The notes under the pieces were generated by a model. It searched no databases, was not told where the DNA came from, and worked only from the letters and a program-made list of their open reading frames with translations. DNA of 32,106 nucleotides from Apostichopus parvimensis (taxonomy: Eukaryota; Echinodermata; Holothuroidea; Aspidochirotida; Stichopodidae): the NCBI GenBank assembly GCA_000934455.1, contig KN884487.1, forward strand, positions 32,354 through 64,459. Direction: 5' to 3'. Of the stretch, positions 1 to 10,570 are shown one piece after another (position 1 is the stretch's first letter; the number at the start of each line of letters is the position of its first letter). The translations under genes and the position numbers were made by a program.

Positions 1-64
1 TGTGTATATAATAGGGATCAGCGCTGTAATGATGTCACTGTTCCTCTTTCTCTTCCCGGTGTCT

Positions 65-203
65 TGGCGTTTTTCTTTTACTCCCTCCTTTTCTCCTTTT
101 TCTCTCTTTCTTCTTTTTCTTTTCCCTTCCTTCCTCTCCTCCTCCTCTTTTTTCCCCTCTTTTCCCCTTTTTCTTCTCTATTTTTCTCTCCTCTTTTTCT
201 TAC
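65..203. repeat. Long polypyrimidine (C/T) tract
   Basis: The + strand is almost purely C and T for about 140 bases, as irregular runs of CTT, TTT and CCT. Both strands read open here only because of the base bias, so the short open frames are not genes. It runs straight into the GC-rich terminus at 205-247 and may be the inside of the same mobile element. A second, shorter C/T-rich stretch lies at about 359-406. Confidence 0.85.
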
Positions 204-204
204 C

Positions 205-247
205 CGGGGGGCGCGCGCCCCCAACGCCCCCCCTGGATACGCGCCTG
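205..247. mobile_element. Terminus of a hAT-like non-autonomous element (partial)
   Basis: Read on the minus strand from 247, the sequence starts CAGGCGCGTATCCAGGGG and continues through a G-rich stretch. It resembles the terminal inverted repeats of short hAT-type elements common in marine invertebrates, which typically open with CAGGGGCGTAGCC. Only this end is visible, and the partner end would lie left of the window. No target-site duplication can be checked. The family call is by resemblance. Confidence 0.45.
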
Positions 248-1260
248 TTATAAACATTGTCAGATCGCCTCGATCGATCCCCATCAAGAAGTTTGAGTGG
301 TTTCCGTTGTGAATTGATGATGATTGACACTATTATATCAGTTGACTCGTTCATATTCACTTCCCACTGCCCCTCCCCCCTTCCCCTCCCCCTTTCCTCC
401 CCTGTCCCGCGGTTACGGCAACAGGACATATATATGACTGAATAATACAAACAATTAATGTTAAGAAAATTCGAGACAGAAATCAAGAAAAGAGCGCTAG
501 AGAGGTAAAGCAGATGTGTGTAATATACATGCATGAGTTCCTCTTCCAAGTTTTTCAAGTTGTCCTTCGAGGATAGCGTTAACAAATTGTTTATGTAGGT
601 CACCACTACATAATAGTATTACTGTAGTGTATAGTCCAATGACCCCTCTGATCTGAATATATGTCTGATCTGGCTTTACCAATTGTCTGTGTTGTTGCGT
701 GCTCTCGGACCTGCTTAAACGTAACAGCGTCAAACCAGAACAACTACTGTGGTGAGTGAATCAGTAGCAGTTGTAATGTTTACAGTCAAAGACTACAGGA
801 AGAGCAGTTAAGTTTTGGGTTGTATCTATCGTTTTGTCAATTGGAAGGTCAGTTAGATTTACAGGTTGTCATGTAAATGTCAACGTTTTATTTGCCATTT
901 GTATTTGTCCGTAGTAAGAGTAGTTGAAGTTATCGTTCAATAGTTTGCGTCGGTCGTTACTGGTAAGTGGTAGGTCTACAACTTGTTCGTTTTATTTTTG
1001 TAGATTGGCTTGGCTACGTGCAATGGTCAGTTTGTTATGACCGTGTAGCCTACTGACGTTTATGTACTGTACTTGTAATTAATAATACTAGCTTACGGGT
1101 GGGACTAAGTTAGGCTACCATTACCAACGTTAGGCTACACTTCAAACTCTTAAGTCTAACTTAGACTAGAGTTCTAAAGTTATTGATAAAAGTACTATGA
1201 TCGGATTTCTAGAGTTGCTGGTAGCTAATGTTCTAAAAGTGTACTTATAGTATACAAGGG

Positions 1261-1335
1261 GTACCGTTATTCTCCGCACACGGTACATTCCGCTGACACA
1301 AAACGGTGCTTTCCGCACACCAAATTTGTCAGCGG
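1261..1335. repeat. Two adjacent inverted repeats (hairpins)
   Basis: GTACCGT (1261-1267) pairs with ACGGTAC (1280-1286). Immediately after, CCGCTGACA (1290-1298) pairs with TGTCAGCGG (1327-1335). The word CCGCACAC occurs within both loops. The stretch is richer in GC and CpG than its surroundings. It could be a structured or regulatory site or a transposon remnant; the sequence does not decide. Confidence 0.6.
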
Positions 1336-3112
1336 CAAACAACGCTTTTGTCAGGAGCAGAATAGGTTACTGAACTGATTAGGGGACATTGAAATGATTT
1401 AGGAGGATGGAGCAGAATTTGACTGTAGCAGGAGAGAATTTACCCCCAAGACTAGATAGGATAGCTTAATTTCAGAAGAGGAATGATGATTTAGTACAAG
1501 TGGCGGTGATAATTAATTTTAGTTAAACAGCGCCCCTTATTTGGTTGTAGTTTTCGATATGGCGTAAAGGTGAGCTGCCGTAACAATTTGGTCTCGCTAA
1601 GTTTCATCCTTAGGGAGTATCTTTTTCATATAATTGTTAACATCTTTAATACTTTATACCTAATCCTTCATTACACGGGCCTCCGTTTGCCTTTTCACCC
1701 TGACGGCCACCGACTTGAACTTCCTTACGTAATCCCTAATTACATACACCCTTGCCTCCGGTAAATTATTAGCAGCTTAACTTCCCTGACATGAACTCAA
1801 TCTAACCATCCTTATCGACTTTCTTTGATACTTTCTCACGATATTTTCATAATCCTGGATTTGGTATCCTAAAATTGAAGAAAACTTGAACTTGAGGTGG
1901 TGCCCCTCATTAGGTTGTGCTCTTTAAAATTGCATTAGGATTTGAGGTTATTAAGATACTGTAGGGCAAAATTTTATTCTCAATTTTATGTGTTAACAAA
2001 TATGTATACTTTTCTATAAAACTTTGTTAGTGTCCTTCAGTAGGAAGTATTATCACCATGGCAATTTCATGATTGAATGTGTTTTTGCCAAATTGGCAAG
2101 AAGCCTTATCCTGAAATGTGGGTGTGTTTCTTGTCATATCAGGTGAAAAACCGTATTGCGTGACTGCTTCATAGATTTTAATCACCTGTAACTGGAAAAA
2201 TCCAAGTTCTATTTTCTAAACATGTAATTTGTAGTGATATTTGCTTAACTTTGGTTTGCTGTCATGTTCAGCAGGGAATTTCCAATAGGACCTGGTAAGT
2301 AGGCTTTCTTTAATAATGAAAACCTTTTGTGTATTCATCCTATTGAAAAGCAGAGAACCACTTAATTTTTTTGCAAACAAAACTGGTTTATTCTTAGGGA
2401 CTACAGGCTGCAGAACTGTTGTATTTGCACTTTGGTGTAAACTTTAAATAAAAATTGTTACAATTGTTCATAAATGAACAAGAATGAAAACATATGTGAT
2501 GCTTTATAATTTAGATATAATACAGAGAAAAGTAATCTCTAGCTTTGATTATCAATTTAACCTGATATTTCATGCCTGGATTTGTGCTTTTCATTTGGTG
2601 ATATTAGATCTAATATTAAGGTTGTTTAAGACATATAAGTTTTAATTTTTTAAAGGGATGCAATAAGACCTCAGCAGAGTTGTTACAAAGCTCAGGTTTT
2701 GTTGACAGTTCTTCATCACATCCCATCATAGTCTAGGTGTTAAATTGAGGATAGTATGGAGAAGATTTTTAATTACAAAGTAAAATTGCATAGCCAAAGA
2801 AAAAGGGGGCACGGGTGGAATAAAGGAAGAAAGAACAAAGGAGCACCAATATCTGTCTGTGCTGATGGATTCACTAATTGCATTATTTTGTTACTAAGGT
2901 CTTGTCAGCTCTCTGAAGAAGGACATTTCTTCCTATCATGAAATGTCACAATTGTTTAGTCCAACCGAGAGTTGTTCAAGTTAAATCAGTTGATATTTCA
3001 TAAAAGTACTGATTTTAAGTCAAATTTTTTATTTTAATTGTAAAGTGAAATAAATTTTAACAGAAATAAATTGTTGGCTCAGCCTTTGTTTAACATGAAA
3101 AGGATCAATCAA

Positions 3113-3230
3113 GTACAGGGAATAACTTAGTGTTCAAATTTTGTGCAGTCATTTTGAAGGCTCTGAACTTATAAAATACTATGGCTCCTGGGTGCAAAAA
3201 GTGCTACAGTATATACATCTTTACACTAGT
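3113..3230 (+). repeat. Dispersed repeat, copy 1 (partner at 18525-18650)
   Basis: This stretch aligns by eye with 18525-18650. Shared words in the same order include ACAGGGAATAA, CAAATTTTGTG, AAGGCTCTGAACT, a CTATGG block and TATACATCTTT. Both copies are on the + strand and diverged by substitutions and small indels. No transposon hallmarks are visible, so the type of element is unknown. Confidence 0.6.
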
Positions 3231-3460
3231 ATAGCAATTTACCTACTTTGCATGCGATACTGGATAAATTATATAAATTATTCATTGAAGTACATTGGCA
3301 GTAACAGCAGTACCAGTGGTGGCTTTTGCCTAACAAATATATTGTACTGTAAGTAGCTACTGTTACAGTAACTGCTCATTCATGCAATGAAAATATCAGT
3401 GACCAATATGTACACTGTAGGAGATATGTGTTGGTTTGTTGAATAGAACACTAGCATTGA

Positions 3461-3473
3461 GGGGGGGGGGGGG
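3461..3473. repeat. Poly-G homopolymer (13 G)
   Basis: An uninterrupted run of 13 G on the + strand. Such runs recur in the window, at about 12420-12434 and 15854-15868. Confidence 0.9.
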
Positions 3474-3646
3474 TAACAAGTTAAGTTACCTATTTGCAGG
3501 GGTATTTGGTTACAGTGCAATCTGAATTTCATGTAAGCTACAAATCGTCTGCTGGACAACCTCCACAGCTGAGTTTGATTGGCAAAACCAATTTGTTGTT
3601 TTGAACGGCCGGACTACCATTCAAAATTTGCCCCGAGTACTGCTTA

Positions 3647-3676
3647 CACACACATGCATGCACACGCACACGCACA
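3647..3676. repeat. CA-rich microsatellite
   Basis: An imperfect (CA)n run interrupted by TGCATG and CG steps. There is no sign of function. Confidence 0.8.
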
Positions 3677-5767
3677 AGTTAAGTTAATATACTCATGTAT
3701 TCATGGCAAACATAGAGTAGAGTACAAATATATTTAAATTTAATTTAAAAAAAATCACCCAATGCTGGTCCAGTCTTTAACATGTATTGACTGAAATACT
3801 GTGGGTTATTTCCTCAAGTGTCAAACAATACAAGTTAAACAATGTGTTCACAACAGTACTTGTTTTATAAAATTTAAAACTCATAATCAGGTTTTAGAAA
3901 AGTTCCAGACAGTTCTTTCAATCTGTTAAGCTATATACTGTACTGCTATAAGCTGTTTGGCTAGACAGTAGTAAAAGCGCATTTTTCTCAGAATCACTAT
4001 ATTTGTACACTGAATAGCGCTGCACAAAACATACAGATATGCTTTATTTACAATTTATTGTGTTTGGCCACCACAAGTTATGTGGGTGGGAAGAAAGGTA
4101 CATAACTCTCTTTTTTGTAAATTTGGGTGTTTGTTAGAAGAGGTTACAGATCATCATGGTCATGTGATTAGTTTTACACAATAGAACCATAAAAAAGGAT
4201 AACGCTACAGTTCATGCTTACATAAGGAGGCTTTGGAGCTCCTGTTTGAGATTGATTGATGCTTCTAATTAGCAAGGTTTTAATTTTTTTAAATTTATGA
4301 AGAAAATTTTGTATATGCGTCCCTGACGTACATGTACATTAATGTCTTTCCATAGAATTTTATGACTAACTTCATCCTCTGTGGTTCGACCCTGGTAAAC
4401 TAAAGTTTATGTTTTCTCGTAGGCCTGCAATATCTTTACTTAGTCGGTCAGTGTATACCACTGGATCATTGCAAATTCAACCAAAATAAATGTAGTTTAT
4501 GGGTTGTCCAAATGGGAAAGTTTCATTCAACAAAATGAATATAATGGGACCACTGAGTGGCCAATTTCCTGACTGGTTATCTCACACCTGTAGGCAACCC
4601 CATGGATAGTTTTGTTTACAGTCCTACTATGGACTCTCTGATCACTGGATAACCATATGAAAGTCAGCACTGTTTATGTGAGACATTTGTCCTCACACCT
4701 TTAGGGCCATTACATTTTGTTTTACATGTATTTGTCGTGGCTGCCGCTTCCCTAGCAGAACATTTAAACAGATGTCTAGATCAGTCCTATACATTTATGT
4801 CTTTGTTTCAATGAATCTTGAACATGTATGCATGAATTATGACAATTGCATGGGGTAAACTGAGAGTGGGTTTCCTTGCTTGTCAATTACTGCATCATTG
4901 GCATCAAAGCGTATTTTATCGCTAACTTCCTTGTTGGACTGGGTGAAATATAGTTCAAATTGTTCAACTTTGACCTACATGTTGGGTGACAACTTTTTAA
5001 TGATAACAAAATTGTACATTATACGTACTTGATGTTATAAATTTTGTACATTTCAGACTCCTGGATAGAATGAGTTTGCAGACTTCATGCACACAAATGA
5101 AGTGGAAGATATTAGTTTAGTTACTCAGAACATGTAGAATTAAATGTAGAAAAAAAACTAACCAGTATAAAGTCTTTGCATAATTAGTATCTATAGTGCT
5201 GTACATTGAAATACCTTAGGAGCTTCATTTCAATTGAAAATTTACTAGGAATGAATATCAGTTATTTTGTACTACTGGTATTATATTTAAAGAGCTAGAA
5301 AAGCATGCCTGGATCTTTGCTCATATTTCACCAACCATAGTTGCATTAAAAATTATGTGATTAAGTACGGTTGGCCTTGAAAGTTTTCTGCAGGCAAACA
5401 GCATATGTTGGCTATTCCGATCAGAATAGTAACCAGTGCTGTGACTGAGATCCAGCGTTCATTAGTTGTCATTAGTGTGATTAGTTGGCATGTTTCTAGT
5501 GTTTGTTGTTTTACTTCAGTGTACTGGTTTGCTTCTCTTTAAAGCTGCTTTTTACATTTGCATTGCCAAATTATGATGAGGTTACCAAATCTACCATGTA
5601 TTAGTTGTGTTATGTATCAATAAAGGCTCTCCAAGATCAGTCTACCAAAGGAACAATTACATAAGCAGTAAGGAAATGAATTTATTATCTATCTGAACAT
5701 TTCGTTGACTGTTAATTAATCACATGCTGTAGACACTGTAGGCAGAACAGTCTTATATTCTTAAAGC

Positions 5768-5815
5768 TTTTGGCCCTTAGTTATCTTCCTGTTTTGGCCC
5801 TTACTTATCTTCCTG
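5768..5815. repeat. 24-bp tandem duplication, two units
   Basis: Units 5768-5791 and 5792-5815 both read TTTTGGCCCTTA, then G or C, then TTATCTTCCTG. The two differ at one position, so the duplication is recent. Confidence 0.9.
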
Positions 5816-5854
5816 TTTAGAAAGATGGAAAATTCATGAGAAGTTTCAGCGGTT

Positions 5855-5940
5855 TATTTGCTTCACTCCTTCTTTTACCTGTCGTGAGTCTGCTATATTG
5901 CACTTTCCCATCTTTATAACCAACCTGTTAACTGCCCACT
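5855..5940. repeat. Member of the CTTACCTGTCTCC dispersed repeat family (diverged)
   Basis: The words TTGCTTCACTCCTTC, TTTACCTGTC and GCACTTTCCCATCT match the better-preserved copies at 19646, 21392, 21789 and 28611 in the same order and orientation. It is a diverged member. Confidence 0.5.
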
Positions 5941-6618
5941 ACCTCTTCCTTTGGAATTTGTCATTCATGGAGTTTTAATACTGTGTACATTTTTGACGAT
6001 AGGCAAAACTCATGGTACTTAGATTGATAGCTAAGGTTCAATGGTCCAAATTTCTTAGTGATGGATTTTTCCATGTGCCCAATGCTCTAGTGTTGCTTAC
6101 GGTATCCTTTGACTTTGGGACCTTTTTATATTGTGCTCCAGATTTTGCCCCATTTGCTGCTGTTGTTTTGTATGTACATGCACCAGTTTGCCATCAGCAT
6201 ATACTTTACGTACATGTATAAGCTCTGTCAAGTGTTTTTCTATTCTAAGACATCAATAGTTGTTATGAGAATGTAGTATTAAGTAATTAATTAATTCAAA
6301 AAAATATCCCCAAGTTAATCCAACAAGCTGCTTTGATATACCGACTCCCACCTGCTGTGATTAGCACCACCTGCAAGTGAGTATAGATATATAAGTACTT
6401 ACTAGTATGGTTTGCACAGCTACTTTACATTGAAAACAACTGTCTACAAGGTGAAAAGTCAATAAAACCCCTATATGGAGTGTGTTTGAATATGATCTGT
6501 CCTTCCTTTCCCAACAATGTGTGACAATGTTAAATATTGCAGTACTTAGTCATCTTCTGTTAAACTGGAGAGAAAAACATACATAGTTATGTGTGTAAAA
6601 TATGATAATTATTATGAT

Positions 6619-6663
6619 GGGATAGGGTCTGGGATATAGGGGAGGGGGGGGGGAGGGGGTGGA
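6619..6663 (+). repeat. G-rich tract with G-quadruplex potential
   Basis: The + strand has at least four closely spaced G runs of three or more, including one of about 10. This meets the simple G-quadruplex pattern. Whether it folds or matters is unknown. Confidence 0.6.
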
Positions 6664-7014
6664 GTTGGCAGTAGGTCGCTGAAGTGGAAAATGAATGTGG
6701 AAGATGGGAGGGAGAAAGGTGGTGGACTCGGTGATTGTGTAACATACTGTACTGCATATGCAGATGAAGTTGTAGAGCTGTTATTACGCTCTATGCCATG
6801 CCCTTAATCAAAAGAGGGCGCTGTCGTATATCGGTCCTTTTCAGTTTCGTGAAACTTTACAAGCTGTGGTCCCTGAAATCACTGAGAATTCCTTTGAAGA
6901 ATCCCTGACGTACACTTCTGGGTAAAATATCTGCACACATTCCCAAATTCACACATAGTGTGACGTATTTTAGCAATCATATGGTATTGACCACTCATAA
7001 TTAGTATATTTTAG

Positions 7015-7154
7015 TTTTTTTTTTTTATTTTTTTTTTAATTGTTTCACCTAGTTCTAGTAATGTACATAGTTTTAACGCTTTCTTGTTGTGCAATCATTT
7101 AAACATCTTATCTATCATGGTTTTCATATTTATTTTTTTTTTTTTTTTTTTTTT
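7015..7154. repeat. Two long T-runs
   Basis: Nearly uninterrupted T runs at 7015-7038 and 7133-7154 frame an ordinary AT-rich stretch. The second has 22 T in a row. Read on the minus strand they could be poly-A tails of decayed retroposons, but I see no element body beside them. Confidence 0.7.
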
Positions 7155-8130
7155 AGTTTGACATGTGTACTCCTTTTTATAAATATGCTATATTTATACT
7201 GCTTTCAATAAATAAATGAAACTAAATAAATGAAATGAAACTGAGTTTTAGCTTTGAGTGTCAGTTAAATTGTATCCCAGTCTCTGAAATGGAATATATT
7301 GGACATTATACTTGTGATTCTTCTCGTACTTTCATTGATGAAGACGACCTATTTTGAAATATATTCACAACTAGCACATAGATTGAGATATGTTACATCG
7401 CTGTACAAAATCTTTGGAGATCTGTAAACAGTACATGGTGGATCACACTCATTAGGACCCAGAGCTGTACCTACTGCTACGTTAGGACAACCCCCTCTGC
7501 AGAAGCGCTGAAGGTCCACATTTTGAGCTGAAAATTGAAACACTCAAAATACCTTATAGACAACGATTAGCAAATGTTATACCCTTTGCATCTGAGCCTA
7601 CTTCTTTCAACAGTAACATCTATAGGCTAAGTCTGTAATAACTGAGTATTGAGATTCAGCTCAGCATTGTTGCTCTGTAGATACTGTGTATGTCTCTTTT
7701 GATTAACTGGTGCTTGTTTTGAGCGCATCTAGTTAATTTCAGAAAAAAACAAATGAGATAGAGTGCACGAAATGACTAATTGACTCTGTGGAACTAATTC
7801 ACAAAAGTAGGTCTAGCATAGGAATGTATTAATTTGATCATAAATCCTGTCGGAGGAAAGTCGATTGTAAGACGAGGAAAAGAAAATCACCGGCTGCCTC
7901 CGATGACCCATCATCCAGCAGCATATTAAATCTGTTACGGTGACCGTGTAGAGCTCTGGTGACCATGCTGTGATATGTGATGGTTGATAGATCTTTGGGA
8001 TTACAGGATATCTACTGTACATCCGTCTGGTGACAGCACACTAAATGCTCTGTAATATACTTTGAGTTTACGAGTCTGTTTCTGTGTCCCATTTCTGTCA
8101 ATGGCAACAGCTTAACTTTGTATCCAGGTT

Positions 8131-8410
8131 GGAACGGAAGACAGGGTGCACCAGGTGTCGGTAGAAGCCAGATATTTGTTGTGAAGGACAACTTTTCTAA
8201 GATTGAAGGTTTGCAGTGGATATATGTAACCCTTTTGTATGGTGGAGGGACAGGGGGAGAAGGGATGGAGCGGAAGACAGGGTGCACCAGGTGTCGGTAG
8301 AAGCCAGATAGTTGATGGGAAGGACAACTTTTCTAGTTGAAGGTTTGCAGTGGATATATGCTACCCTTTTGTATGGTGGAGGAGAGGAGGGAGAGACGGG
8401 GAGAAGGGAT
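8131..8410. repeat. 136-bp tandem duplication (two units plus a fragment)
   Basis: Unit 1 begins at 8131 and unit 2 at 8267. Both hold the block GGTGCACCAGGTGTCGGTAG, then a shared GAAGGACAACTTTTCTA, then TTTGCAGTGGATATATG, and end in CCTTTTGTATGGTGGAGG. The linker word GGAGAAGGGATGG recurs after unit 2 at about 8400, hinting at the start of a third unit. The open frames across it on both strands come from the duplication and are not genes. Confidence 0.85.
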
Positions 8411-8839
8411 GGCGGTGTTATTTCCTTGCTTTTCTCCGTCTAGCACTACCTGGAAGAGTTGAAACCTATTCAGTGGTCGTACTGTAGTTTATGTAGAATT
8501 GTTTCCTTGCTGTTGACAATTAACGAACAGTATTAATTTACATTCTTGAAATATATAACAAAACTGCCATTACTGAATACAAATTGCCCTGATGCCCTTC
8601 AAGTTGCTATCTTCCACAAATATGTATACCTATCCAACACCAAATGTCTTCCATGGAACCTTCTATGAATACCGATACCTCTTGGAATTGAAAACAGGCT
8701 GTGCAATATGTTGTGCACTAAAAATATGACCTTTCTTACATCAGGAGAGACTTTGTGAAGCTTTAAAAATAGGCTCGCAGCTCTATGTTGTTTTTTGTTA
8801 TTTTGTAAACAAGAGTGCTGTTATTTCCTCTTCTTCCAG

Positions 8840-8993
8840 GTCTTTGTAAACAAGAAGATCAACCAAGAAGGAGAAGTTGGATTACCTATAGTAGTCACCG
8901 GTGGGCCTAGAACAGCAGCAGCATACTGACTGTGACAAGTTAATTCTGTGGAGAGTGGAGGTGTTCTTACCTCACACTGTCGGAGAAGTGAGA
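8840..8993 (+). other. 5' UTR part of the first coding exon, betaglycan-like gene
   Basis: The exon opens after a good 3' splice site: pyrimidine-rich TTATTTCCTCTTCTTCCAG ends at 8839. The 154-base leader has no ATG before the start codon at 8994. The reading frame of that start has a stop (TAG, 8892-8894) upstream within the exon, so translation cannot begin earlier in this exon. The acceptor implies at least one further non-coding exon upstream that I cannot place. Confidence 0.65.
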
Positions 8994-9060
8994 ATGGAGG
9001 CAGTCTTTCGTAGAGCGCTTCAACTTCTGTTGTATCTTTCTTTTGCCATTTCATCGTCAG
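8994..9060 (+). CDS. Betaglycan (TGFBR3)-like gene, first coding exon: signal peptide
   Basis: This exon encodes the first 22 residues plus one base of codon 23. The start codon has A at -3 and G at +4, a strong initiation context. It is the first ATG in the exon and follows an in-frame stop. The peptide reads as a signal peptide: a short n-region with two arginines (MEAVFRRA), a hydrophobic core (LQLLLYLSFAI), then small residues (SSS). This would send the product into the secretory pathway, as expected for a cell-surface TGF-beta co-receptor. The exon ends at a consensus-like donor (TCAG then GTTAGT) in phase 1, matching the next exon, which supplies the missing two bases. A signal peptide split by a phase-1 junction from the extracellular domain is common in receptor genes. 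The link to the distant exon rests on phase and logic; no transcript was available. Confidence 0.7.
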
Positions 9061-9799
9061 GTTAGTGTTTAAGCCTCTTTAAGTTGTAGAAGAATTTGCT
9101 AAATTGATGTTTTCCCCACCATTTCTCTTTACCTGTCTCCCCTCAGCTTTGCACTCCTAGTACTGGTGGTAATGTTCAGTTTAATAAGTTGTATTTCTTC
9201 CCCACTTATGGCTCACTGCCGCTTGGATACTTAACTTTAACATCCAGAAGACAAATCAGTAATATAACAAGGGAACTGCATGAATCTATTATCCAGATGT
9301 TAAGGATGTGACAGGCCAGTATCTGTGTACTTTGAGGTGCATAATTAGGTACATGGTCTTACTATTAAAGAGGCTGTGTTCGTGAATATCAAGTGTTTGG
9401 GCAGTCATTAATTTATATCTTCTCATTACTCTTGCTTTCTGGAGGACTGTATTTATCTTGGTCTGTTTGCAGTTGAGTAGTCAAAGCTTCTTTTGGAGTA
9501 TACTTGACGATTACTAGGCATATGACCTATCAAAAAAAAAGATCAAAATTGATGATGAATCTTGTACAAAATAATTTCTTATATAGATACTATGGTAACA
9601 TTTGTGTATGAGACACCTGCTTGTAAACATATACTGAAACTCAAGAACTATAGCTTGGTTGAACTTGATACAATGCTTGGTATATGAATGCCCCTTAGTG
9701 AGTATAATGAAATCGGTTGAGGGCAATACAATAAAGTTGTCAATATTCATATATTTTTTAGTTTCGTTGATAATTTTAACTTTTGCATTCATGATGGCG

Positions 9800-9830
9800 T
9801 ACATACATACATGTATGTGTGTGTGTGTGC
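9800..9830. repeat. TACA/TG microsatellite with inverted symmetry
   Basis: A short (TACA)n run is followed directly by ATGTATG and a (TG)n run, so the two halves can pair as a hairpin. A related TACATACA/CACA stretch lies at 25432-25460. Confidence 0.8.
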
Positions 9831-9839
9831 GTTTGTGAC

Positions 9840-10570
9840 TCCCAGCTTGTAAACACAATATCTGAAGAAGGTAAGTCAGATCAATTTCATACTTGGTGTG
9901 TAGGAGGACCACTATGAGTACAAGAAGCTTACTGTTTTTTGTGGAGGTCAAAGTTCATTTGGGGTCACCAGGGTAAAATTGTGAAAACCTTGTAAAGAAG
10001 ATATCTCAAGAAGGTAAGCTTGGACAGATCTCATATTTAATATGTATATGAACCACATTGAATACAAAAAGCCTGTTGTTTTGGTGTAGGTCAAAGTTCA
10101 TTTGGGTTCATCAGAGGTCAAAATTGTGAAACCTTGTAAACATGATATTGCAAGAACAGGAACCTTGGACAGCTCTCATTTGGTTTTTTTAATGTACCAT
10201 ATCAAATTTAAGGAGCCATTTTCAAAAGGTCATTTGAAGTGAACAAATGCCAAATCTTTACTTCAGTCCCCTAGTTCACAGGTTTGTCTCTCTACACTAA
10301 CGCACCTTCCTAAGCATAATATCACAAGGGAAGCTTGGACAGATCGCACCTTTGGTATGGAATTGTACCACATTGAGTACATGTAAGAAGCCTAATGTGG
10401 GCAAAGGTCAATGGTTGTTTGAGTTCACCAGGGGTCATATTTTGAAAACCATGTTTTACACAATATTTCAACAAGGACAGATGTCATATTTAGTATGTTG
10501 ATGTATCACATTAAGTACAAGAAGCCTGTTGTTGAGGTCAATGGTCATTTCAGGACAGCCTGTGTCATTG
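9840..10570 (+). repeat. Decayed tandem array, units about 110-145 bp, with AGGTCA-type words
   Basis: About five diverged units repeat the same order of words: TTGTAAACACAATAT, AAGAAGG, TTGGACAGATCTCAT, ACCACATTGAGTACAAGAAG, GTTGTT, AGGTCAAAGTTCATTTGG, GTTCACCAG and GTGAAAACC. Several units carry AGGTCA spaced by one base from a second half-like word: 9945-9957, 10088-10100, 10405-10417 and 10535-10547. A related, more decayed stretch is at 20370-20830. No protein is encoded. The origin (satellite or tandem part of a mobile element) is not visible. Confidence 0.75.

Larger units (their letters stand above)
248..8839. other. Non-coding region upstream of the first coding exon
   Basis: I see no convincing coding exon here. 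Open frames are short, lack splice context and show no recognisable domain. Notable contents are listed separately: nested hairpins (1261-1335), a dispersed repeat (3113-3230), a poly-G run (3461-3473), a CA-rich stretch (3647-3676), a 24-bp duplication (5768-5815), a member of the CTTACCTGTCTCC repeat family (5855-5940), a G-rich tract (6619-6663), T-runs (7015-7038, 7133-7154) and a 136-bp duplication (8131-8410). The intervals 1336-3112, 3677-5767, 5941-6618 and 7155-8130 show nothing I can name. A non-coding first exon and the promoter of the betaglycan-like gene could lie here or further left. Donor-like sites follow positions 751 and 1569, but neither can be assigned. Confidence 0.6.

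Noticed and set aside
8821-9054. Minus-strand 77-codon frame overlapping the signal-peptide exon
   Set aside because: It is a shadow of the exon and its UTR. It shows no family resemblance, while the plus strand has a full start, signal peptide and splice structure.
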